In this document: one piece after another, positions 50,701-56,123 of the stretch
Position numbering within the stretch: the stretch's first letter is position 1
Layout: each line of letters starts with the position of its first letter
Origin: CAZTVF01 sp964616985
GTDB lineage: Bacteria > Planctomycetota > Phycisphaerae > SM23-33
DNA: 56,123 bases
Assembly: GCA_964616985.1 (NCBI GenBank)
Contig: CAZTVF010000019.1
Location: 1 to 56,123, forward strand
Direction: 5' to 3'
The notes under the pieces: generated by a model
Seen by the model: only the letters and a program-made list of their open reading frames with translations
What the model was told of the DNA's origin: nothing
The model's database searches: none
Translations under genes and position numbers: made by a program

Positions 50701-51459
50701 CGCTGGGTGTGGGAAAAGGGCCAGGGCGTGTTCGACGCGCAAGGCAAGCTGCTGTGGCTGGACGGGATGATCCTGGACGACACCCAGCGCAAGCTGGCCG
50801 AGGAGGCGACTCGAGGCGCGCACCGCCAGCTGATCCAGGCGCGCGAAAGCGAGCGCCGCCGCCTGGCCGCCGAACTGCACGACTCCGTAGGGCAGGACCT
50901 CGTCGTGCTGCACATCGCCCTGAAGACCGCCACCGAAGAAGCGCGCGAGTGCCCGGGAGGCGACAGCGCCGCCGGGCTGGACCGCGCGGTGACCCATTGC
51001 ACCTCGCTCATCCGCGACGTGCGCAATATCAGCCATAGGCTCTACCCACCCACCCTGCAGTCGCTGGGGCTGGTGTCGGCCTTGCGGCGGTTGGCCGCCG
51101 GCATGGAGCCCCAACTGCCCATCCAGGTGGTGGCCCCACCGACGGTGGAGGCGATGCGCTTCAGCAGCGACGTGGAGATCGCCCTGTTCCGGATCGCCCA
51201 GGAGAGCACGCACAATGCCGTCCGCCACAGCCACGCCACCGAGGCCAGGATCTCGCTGCAGTACAAGCGGCAGCAGCTCGTGCTGACCGTCCACGACAAC
51301 GGCCGGGGCTTCGACCCCGACGAGGCCCGCGAGGGCCTGGGCCTCAGCACGATGCGCGACCGCGCCGAGGCCGTGGGGGGCTCGGTGCAGATCGAATCCA
51401 CCCGCGGCTCGACCACCGTCACCGTCCGCGTCAACGCCGAGCGGCAAGGAAAGAAATAG
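47731..51459 (+). CDS. Multi-PAS sensor histidine kinase (NarX/HisKA_3 type)
   Basis: 1242 residues, no membrane helices, so a cytoplasmic sensor. About seven PAS/PAC units run from residue 50 to about 1020, several ending in the PAC signature (DITERK, DITARK, DISKRK, DISERQ). Units 5 and 6 share the unusual core RRLFENSPISLWEEDCSEVK / RSLFEDSPLSLWVQDLSEVK and look like a tandem duplication. The transmitter has the HisKA_3 motif RRRLAAELHDSVGQDL (His1050), an N box ESTHNAVRHS (about 1157) and DNGRGFD. HisKA_3 kinases usually pair with NarL-type regulators; the only one here (26992) is 20 kb away and has a defective receiver. GTG 47731 with GGAAAGGG 7 bases upstream was preferred over longer starts without one. 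The HAD gene starts 1 base after the stop. Confidence 0.9.
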   Translation: MSHNQPPAPEQPTHDRLAELERRCAQLQQTVDGLTYANRFQEHLMLRSPAAIYSCILGGDFHRTFVSPHAERLLGYTPAEFVGTSLWHDCIHPDDRPRVMAELARLEIEEAWSGEYRFRRKDGEYRWLYDELALVRWRTGEPADVVGSWVDITERKITEQSLRDSEGRYQALVEESTDGQVLVQDDRFVFCNRTMTKMSGYTLKELLAMPSYLVLLDPSIHSLVLERHKIRLEGGSAPSSYEGGIRRKDGTVMDVEMTGRRVLLHGRPANQGTLRDITARKRTEAEIHELNEQLERRVMQRTAQLHESETRFRRLVEQAADAIFVHDERGRFTDVNRRACEILGYTRQELLEMSVPDIEGSFSPADANHDWLGMGPGEATTREGLLRCKDGRLIPMEVRLSLLEGGEQCQLMAMVRDISKRKKAEEALRISEGNYRQLNAQLEKRITERTGELRESEANFRALAENALDAIVISRNSGEYSYVNPRMADLTGYTLAELEGMSMQQIIAPAQRDRVMGIFRKRIGGRGTPRVYQTQIVRKDGRVMPVEVSATRTVWRGKDMGMAMLRDISERQQAEDALRASEERYRRLFENSPISLWEEDCSEVKKRVDEVIRSGKDLRQHIDEHPEFVAECAALVRVLDVNRATVKLFQARRKSDLVDNLGKVFVAASLEVFKEELLAMAAGERVFAAESINRTLTGKDLNISLRCMVPEDCQKDWSRVLVSILDITAQRQAQAALKISEARYRSLFEDSPLSLWVQDLSEVKNQALALKERGVADFRDYLRRRPAAARKAMSAFKVLETNRATARLLGLDQPQQAARITRRRITPEAIDAMGQCMENLAAGRTAFVYETALNTFDGQKKNIVSHYSVTREHAEKMDHVLVTVIDITERKRAEQELRAGEQRFRTLVSNIPGAVYRCQLDSHWTMDYLSEGIHSICGCHASEFLNGGRNLTEIVLLEDRDRVWQAVRTAVAQRRPYILEYRMLHRGGGIRWVWEKGQGVFDAQGKLLWLDGMILDDTQRKLAEEATRGAHRQLIQARESERRRLAAELHDSVGQDLVVLHIALKTATEEARECPGGDSAAGLDRAVTHCTSLIRDVRNISHRLYPPTLQSLGLVSALRRLAAGMEPQLPIQVVAPPTVEAMRFSSDVEIALFRIAQESTHNAVRHSHATEARISLQYKRQQLVLTVHDNGRGFDPDEAREGLGLSTMRDRAEAVGGSVQIESTRGSTTVTVRVNAERQGKK

Positions 51460-51460
51460 C

Positions 51461-52141
51461 ATGGACGCCCTGGTCTTCGACTTCGATGGGGTCATCGTCA
51501 ACTCCGAGCCCATTCACCTGCAGGCGTATCAGCAGGTGCTTGGGCCGCTGGGCATCGAGCTGGGCGAGCAGGAGTACTACCGCCGCTACCTGGGCTTCAG
51601 CGATCGCGATTGCTTCGCCGCCCTGTTCGCCGACCGCGGCCGGGGCCGGGCCGCCGATGCCGAGATCGACGCCCTCATCGCGGCCAAGACGCAGCACATC
51701 CTACGGACGTTCGCGACGACGGTTCAGCCGCTGCCCGGGGCGAGGGAGCTGATCCACGCCGCGGCGGCCGCTGCCGTGCCCGTGGCCATCTGCTCCGGCG
51801 GCCTGCGCGACGAGATCGAACAGGCGGCCTCCACCATCGGCGTGGCCTCCTGCATCGGCCAGATCGTCGCCGCCGAGGATGTCCGCCGCGGCAAGCCCGA
51901 TCCCGAAGGATACCGCCTGACACTTGAGCGGCTGTCGCTGGCCGCGGGCCGGCCGATGCAGGCGGAGCGGTGCGTGGTGGTGGAAGACGCGCCGCCCGGC
52001 ATCGAGGCCGCCAAGGCGGTCGGCTACCGCGTGCTGGCCGTGACCAACTCCTACGGGCGCGACGCCCTGCGCGCCGCCGATCGAATCGTATCCACACTCG
52101 ACGATGTGACGCTGGCCGATCTTGAGGTCATGACGGGGTAG
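51461..52141 (+). CDS. HAD-superfamily phosphatase/phosphomutase, beta-PGM-like
   Basis: 226 residues. HAD motif I DFDGVIVNSEP, motif II ICSGG, motif III Lys in RRGKPDPEGY, motif IV VVVEDAPPGIEAAKAVG. The alpha-helical cap between motifs I and II is of subclass I. This matches the phosphoglycolate phosphatase/beta-phosphoglucomutase branch; the specific substrate is not certain. It starts 1 base after the histidine kinase stop, so it is co-translated with it, an unusual partner. Confidence 0.88.
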   Translation: MDALVFDFDGVIVNSEPIHLQAYQQVLGPLGIELGEQEYYRRYLGFSDRDCFAALFADRGRGRAADAEIDALIAAKTQHILRTFATTVQPLPGARELIHAAAAAAVPVAICSGGLRDEIEQAASTIGVASCIGQIVAAEDVRRGKPDPEGYRLTLERLSLAAGRPMQAERCVVVEDAPPGIEAAKAVGYRVLAVTNSYGRDALRAADRIVSTLDDVTLADLEVMTG

Positions 52142-52166
52142 CTCCCCAGTGCTGCCACACGCCCGA

Positions 52167-52281
52167 GGGTGCCATGCCGAAGCGTACTCGCGCCGGCATG
52201 CTCGCCTGGAATGCGGCTCGGTGCCGCCTTCGCACCCCCAACCGAGTTTGCGGGTGGCACCGCGCCGGCATGCTCGGGCGA
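52167..52281 (+). repeat. Dispersed GCC-palindrome / CACCCCCAA-hairpin repeat, copy A
   Basis: GGGTGCCATGCCGAAGCG then CGCGCCGGCATG is followed by a hairpin CACCCCCAACC/TTTGCGGGTG (near 52233-52257) and GGCACCGCGCCGGCATGCTC. Related copies lie at 53797-53906 and 53921-53950. It fills the space between the converging HAD and GT4 genes. Confidence 0.65.
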
Positions 52282-52284
52282 GAT

Positions 52285-53424
52285 TCACATCAACCGCTGG
52301 TACAGCCCCTCGATCTGTTCGACCATCGTGCGATGGTCGAATCGCGTGCGGCAGCGATCGCGGCCGGCGCGCCCCAGCGCGGCGCGGAGGTCGGCCGAGG
52401 CGGCGAGCATCTCAATCGCCCGCCTGAGCCCCGCGACGTCGCGCGGCGGCAGCAGGATTCCCGTCTTCTCGTCCACGACCTCGGCCGCCCCATCGACGTC
52501 GAAGCTCACCACCGGCCTGGCGGCCAGCATGGCCTGCGGGATCGCGCGGGCGAGGCCCTCGCGCAGCGAGCAGTGCACGACGATGTCGCTGGCGTGCATG
52601 ACCTCGGGCATCCGTTGCGGGGGCAGCAGGCCCGTCAGGTGCACGCGGGCCCCAAGGCCCAGGCGGGCGATACTCGCCTCTACGTCACGTCGCAAGACCC
52701 CGTCGCCCACGAAACAGAAATGCACTCGCGGGTCGGGAATCTGCGCCGCCGCGGCGAGGATGTACTCGTGCCCCTTGAGTTCGGCCAGGCGCGAGACCTG
52801 CGTCACCAGCACCGCATCGGGCGGCAGATGCAGGGACCCGCGGAACGCCGCCGCCCCCGGCGCGGGCTGCAGGAAGGGCTCGGTCTCCATGCCGCTGTAG
52901 ATCGTGGTGTATTGCTCGGCCCGCCCGACGCCGGCGGCGAGGGCCTGGCGGGTCATGGCGTCGCAGACGCTGATGATCGCGTGCGTTCGCCGCGCCGCCT
53001 GCCGCTCCAGCGCGATGTACAGGCGGTTCCGCCACCATGCCTGGTAGGGGTGAAACGGCAGGCCGTGGATCGTGTGTACGATCTTCATGCCCCCGGCGCC
53101 GGCGGCCGCCTTGCGGGCGAGGATGCCGGCCTTGGAGGAGTGCGAATGCATCACCTCCGGCCGCAGGTCGCGCAGCAGCGAGACCAGCGCTCGCTGGGCC
53201 CGCCCGTCGCGCAGCGGGTGGATGGCGCGGCGGAGGTCGTCCAGAACGACCACGCGATAGCCGCCCGCGCGGGCCCGCGTCAGCAGTTCGCCCTCGGGCC
53301 CAAGGGCCGGCCCGGTCACCAGCGTGACCTCATGGCCGCGCTGATGCAGGTCCTCGCAGGTGAGGATCGTGTTCTCCTGTGCGCCGCCCAGAATCAGCCG
53401 CGTGATGACATGACAGATCTTCAT
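52285..53424 (-). CDS. GT4 glycosyltransferase
   Basis: 379 residues, GT-B fold: KICHVITRLILGGAQENTIL at the N-terminus, HSHSSKAGILARKAA, HTIHGLPFHPYQAW, then the donor-site signature of family 4, LREGLARAIPQAMLAARPVV, with VSRLAELKGHEYIL and CFVGDGVLRRDVE. Such enzymes use an activated sugar (often UDP- or GDP-linked) to extend surface polysaccharide. A role with the rhamnose genes and the WcaJ-type protein is likely. The gene is flanked on both sides by repeat-rich spacers. Confidence 0.9.
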   Translation of the reverse strand: MKICHVITRLILGGAQENTILTCEDLHQRGHEVTLVTGPALGPEGELLTRARAGGYRVVVLDDLRRAIHPLRDGRAQRALVSLLRDLRPEVMHSHSSKAGILARKAAAGAGGMKIVHTIHGLPFHPYQAWWRNRLYIALERQAARRTHAIISVCDAMTRQALAAGVGRAEQYTTIYSGMETEPFLQPAPGAAAFRGSLHLPPDAVLVTQVSRLAELKGHEYILAAAAQIPDPRVHFCFVGDGVLRRDVEASIARLGLGARVHLTGLLPPQRMPEVMHASDIVVHCSLREGLARAIPQAMLAARPVVSFDVDGAAEVVDEKTGILLPPRDVAGLRRAIEMLAASADLRAALGRAGRDRCRTRFDHRTMVEQIEGLYQRLM

Positions 53425-54047
53425 CGGCGTCCATGGTCGTTCTTGGCAATGCGGAGGTCAAGGCTGGCGGGGGCGTTTTTTCTCACCGCAGAGAACGCGG
53501 AGAACGCAGAGAAAGGCGGAGAGAAGAAGAAACAACAGAAGCGCAGTCGGCGGATCGAGGTCGTGCGGGGCGTTTTTCAGCGCACAGCCTGGCTGCTGGC
53601 AGGCAGGTCGCAAAGAACGAAAAGAAGAAGATCATAACGGTGCAGAGACACATAGGACGGTGGCGCAATATGCACTCACCCCCGGCCCTGGCTCAGGCCC
53701 GTCGTAAAGCACGTGCCACCACGCGACGCCTGGTTCTGCATAGGCCGCCGGAATTCGATCTGGACAGATGCGCAGGGAAGCTCGGTGGTGCGTTCTCACC
53801 CCCAAACAAGTTTGGGGGTGGCACCGCGCCGGCACGCTCGGGCGAGGGTGCCAGTGGGTGCCATGCCGAAGCGCAGTCGCGCCGGCATGTTCGCCTGGAG
53901 GCGGCTCAGTGATGCCTTCGCACCCCCAAACGAGTTTGGGGGTGGCACCGCGCGGGTCTAGCTTCTGGGGCTTCTCTTCTCTTCCTGAATTCTCTGCGTT
54001 CTCTGCGACCTCTGCGGTGAAAAGAACCGCAGTGAAAAGAACCTCGC
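53425..54047. repeat. Repeat-rich intergenic region between the GT4 and Gfo/Idh genes
   Basis: No credible gene. It contains an ACCGCAGAG-type repeat at 53483-53530 and its inverted counterpart at about 53990-54020 (TTCTCTGCGTTCTCTGCG then ACCTCTGCGGTGA). Between them are two perfect 11-bp hairpins CACCCCCAAAC/GTTTGGGGGTG (53797-53820 and 53921-53944) and a GCCATGCCGAAGCG...CGCCGGCATG palindrome (about 53860-53887). The nesting suggests repeated insertion of short elements at one site. Confidence 0.7.
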
Positions 54048-55994
54048 CTACGCCAAGACCCCCCGCGCGATGATGCCCCACGCCTTGCCGTGGTTGGAGT
54101 GGATCGCGAAGAGCACGTCGTTGGGGCCTTTCTTCCACGAGACCGGCGCGGCGTACTGGTCGGGGACGGATGGGTTGGTGGCCGCGGGCTGGCAGCCGAC
54201 GGCCTTGCCGTTCACCCACACCTTCACCGGGCCGTCAGCGCCGTAGAGCAACTGACCCTTGCCGGCCTTGGGGCTGGTGAGGCGGCCCTTGACGTAGATG
54301 AGCCCGTCGTTCTTACTGGCGTGAACGGGGCGGATATCGACGAACCTATACGGCACGTTGTACTCGACGGGCGTGAACTTCACGCCGGCCTTAGGGGGCG
54401 CGGCCTTGTCGATCGTGGTCGCCTTGGGCAACAGCGGGCTGGCCTTGGCCACCATCAGCGACTGGCCCTCGTAGATGCCGAGCTTGCGCCGCGCGGCTGA
54501 CAGTTCGCGCTTCAGCCGCGACAGGTTGGCCGGCGAGGCCGCCTCCACGCCTCCGCCCACCTCCAGCATCTCGCCCAGAACCCGCGCGCCGCGGCTGCCC
54601 GGGAACGCCGCGATCAGCTTGGCCGCCATCGCGTACGTCTCCTGAAGCATCGGGAACGCGTTGACCAGCCGCTCGAGCATCTCCGTCAGCCGGCCCGGCT
54701 GGTTGAGCTCCTTGCTCACCTTCGACCAGTCGGTGTACGCCCGCCACGTCGTCGCCATCGTGATCAGCTGCGCCATCGTGGTGGAAAAATGCTGCGTCAG
54801 GCTGCGGTCGGCATCCTTGGGGAAGGCCGAGTCCGCCGGCAGCGGCACCTGGCCCCAATGATCGTCGCGGTGCTTGTCGCGGTCGGCCTTGAGGCGGAAG
54901 TCCGGCACGTCGAACGCCTTGCCGTTCTCCATCGAGCTCCGCACGGCCAGGATGCCCGGGATCGTCACATCGGCAGAGGCATAGACGTCCCACGGGGCCT
55001 TCTGGCCGGTGAGGATCTGCCGCGCGAAGAAGTACAGCACCCAGAAGTCGCCGCCGCCGTGGCCGGTCTTGGCCGCCAGCTTGGCCAGGTCGTCCAGCTC
55101 CGGCGAGACGGGGAACTTCGGCGCGCCGCCGGCGGCGCCCAGGCGCAGCACCAGGCCCTGGTGGCCCCACTCGGCCGCCCCGAGTGTGCCCCAGACGCGC
55201 TGGGAATGCGAGTCGTTGCTGGTGGCGCCCATGAGGTTGCGCACCACCGAGCCGTTGCTCATGTTGATCAGCGAGGGGGTCGCCCCGCCCATGCCCTCGG
55301 TGCGCTCGACGGGGTAGCCCGGCAGGTGAGGTTTGCCCGGCAGCGAGACCACCCGCGTGGGGCGCTCGCCGGTGATGTACATGATGGGCCCCAGCGAATG
55401 CGTGCAGTAGTAGTGGAAATTCAGCCAGCTGCGCCAGCTGTGCATCATGTGCCCCGGCTGCACGGGCACGCCATCGATGTAGGTGTACGCCAGCGTGCGG
55501 CACTCGTGCACGTACTCGAACTCGGCGTACTGCAGCTGGCCGAAGAGCCCCTCGGCCCACTTGCGCTGCAGCCACATGAAGGCGGGCTGGAAGGGGTAGT
55601 TCTCGGCGAGATTGTAGACCTTGCCACTCTTTTCGGCCGCCTCGACTAGGGCCACGCCCTCGGCCAGCGTGTAGAAGGCCGTCACTTCCGACAGCACGTG
55701 CTTGCCGGCGTTGAGGGCCTTGATGGCGTCCTTGGCGTGGGCGGGGCAATAGGTGGCCAGCAGCACCGCGTCAAAGTCCTGGGCGAGGAATTCGTCCTCG
55801 TTGTCGGTGACGAACGCGCCGGGGCAATCCTTGGTGAAGCGGTCGCGCATGTGCTGCACGTAGTCGCAGCCGGCCACCACGTCGATGTTCAGTGCGTTGC
55901 AGGTGTGGTAGAAGGACATCCCTCGCCCCAGGCCCCAGATGCCCAGGCGAATCCGCTTATTGGTATCGAAGATCTTGCCGCTCTTGCTGGCCAT
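54048..55994 (-). CDS. Gfo/Idh/MocA-family oxidoreductase with extra C-terminal domain
   Basis: 648 residues against 350-450 for most of the family. The NAD-binding fold starts LGIWGLGRGMSFYHTCNAL and continues DAVLLATYCPAHAKDAIKA, HVLSEVTAFYTLAEG. The usual EKP motif is EVT here, so the conserved Lys is missing. The middle is the alpha/beta sugar-binding domain (AENYPFQPAFMWLQ, HSWRSWLNFHYYCTHSLGP). Residues about 545-648 are beta-rich, with GADGPVKVWVNGKAVG and GPNDVLFAIHSNHGKA resembling a galactose-binding-like accessory domain. No signal peptide is obvious. AAAGGAA precedes the ATG. Likely acts on a sugar or glycoside, as many planctomycete paralogues are presumed to; substrate unknown. 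Confidence 0.87.
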   Translation of the reverse strand: MASKSGKIFDTNKRIRLGIWGLGRGMSFYHTCNALNIDVVAGCDYVQHMRDRFTKDCPGAFVTDNEDEFLAQDFDAVLLATYCPAHAKDAIKALNAGKHVLSEVTAFYTLAEGVALVEAAEKSGKVYNLAENYPFQPAFMWLQRKWAEGLFGQLQYAEFEYVHECRTLAYTYIDGVPVQPGHMMHSWRSWLNFHYYCTHSLGPIMYITGERPTRVVSLPGKPHLPGYPVERTEGMGGATPSLINMSNGSVVRNLMGATSNDSHSQRVWGTLGAAEWGHQGLVLRLGAAGGAPKFPVSPELDDLAKLAAKTGHGGGDFWVLYFFARQILTGQKAPWDVYASADVTIPGILAVRSSMENGKAFDVPDFRLKADRDKHRDDHWGQVPLPADSAFPKDADRSLTQHFSTTMAQLITMATTWRAYTDWSKVSKELNQPGRLTEMLERLVNAFPMLQETYAMAAKLIAAFPGSRGARVLGEMLEVGGGVEAASPANLSRLKRELSAARRKLGIYEGQSLMVAKASPLLPKATTIDKAAPPKAGVKFTPVEYNVPYRFVDIRPVHASKNDGLIYVKGRLTSPKAGKGQLLYGADGPVKVWVNGKAVGCQPAATNPSVPDQYAAPVSWKKGPNDVLFAIHSNHGKAWGIIARGVLA

Positions 55995-56123
55995 CGCATG
56001 TTCCTTTCAAGATAGGTGAGGCGGTATTGAACCACTCCGCCCAAACAAAGTAAATGCGCGGAAAATCATTTCGGATTTCGAATTCGCAGATTCAAATCTG
56101 AGATGCATAAATAACAAGTGACA
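55995..56123. other. AT-rich upstream region at the right edge
   Basis: The promoter region of the Gfo/Idh gene should lie here. The segment 56068-56110 reads as loose 7-base units (CGGATTT, CGAATTC, GCAGATT, CAAATCT, GAGATGC) and includes the palindrome CAGATTCAAATCTG. It may be the edge of another heptad-type element; the window ends before this can be judged. Confidence 0.35.

Overview
This is a GC-rich (roughly two-thirds G+C by eye), densely coding window that looks like a contig of an uncultured, probably anaerobic member of the Planctomycetota/Phycisphaerae group. The evidence is indirect: a prepilin-like protein with the planctomycete H-x(n)-GG tail motif, several families typical of that phylum (a DUF6677-like membrane protein, a Gfo/Idh/MocA oxidoreductase with an extra C-terminal domain, a heparinase II/III-type lyase, giant envelope proteins with autotransporter-type strand repeats), and an [FeFe]-hydrogenase. 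A 10-base N run at 25736-25745 marks an assembly gap. No rRNA, tRNA, CRISPR array or transposase gene was seen.

Layout. 1-9959: two adjacent genes for very large envelope proteins built from repeats of one module. 10142-13051: a polysaccharide lyase and a prepilin-like protein on the minus strand, the latter behind a candidate structured leader RNA. 13589-16244: a strong promoter and hairpin lead into an unknown ORF and lexA, followed by convergent terminators, a small lipoprotein and a CII-like DNA-binding protein. 16365-26207: the centrepiece, a ten-gene [FeFe]-hydrogenase locus. Five regulatory-type genes (two DRTGG proteins, a GHKL-ATPase/Fe-S/H-domain fusion, a PHP protein, a second GHKL ATPase) precede hydC, a [2Fe-2S] protein, a hydB fused to a GltD-like flavoprotein, and hydA. 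An AT-rich spacer with repeated TTTTCACA boxes separates the two halves.

26409-34571: a receiver protein, a LuxR-type regulator with a degenerate receiver, a YqjD/YqjE-like stress operon, two short-chain dehydrogenases and an Aas/LplT phospholipid-repair pair. 34722-40784: a GT2 glycosyltransferase, a FAD oxidoreductase bracketed by inverted repeats, and a complete dTDP-L-rhamnose set in the order rmlA-rmlD-rmlC-rmlB. 40793-45927: housekeeping and signalling genes (Maf, DUF192, SpoIIE-type phosphatase, small membrane proteins, an isochorismatase-like protein with a Cys-to-Ser change). 45971-55994: an undecaprenyl-phosphate sugar transferase, a seven-PAS histidine kinase, a HAD phosphatase, a GT4 glycosyltransferase and a Gfo/Idh/MocA protein.

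How it fits together. The rhamnose genes, two glycosyltransferases, the initiating sugar transferase and the lyase point to surface polysaccharide synthesis and turnover. The hydrogenase locus points to fermentative redox balancing by electron bifurcation, with a locally encoded Fe-S/ATPase signalling module. Intergenic space is rich in short dispersed repeats of several families. The most striking has degenerate 7-base tandem units on inverted flanks around a core.
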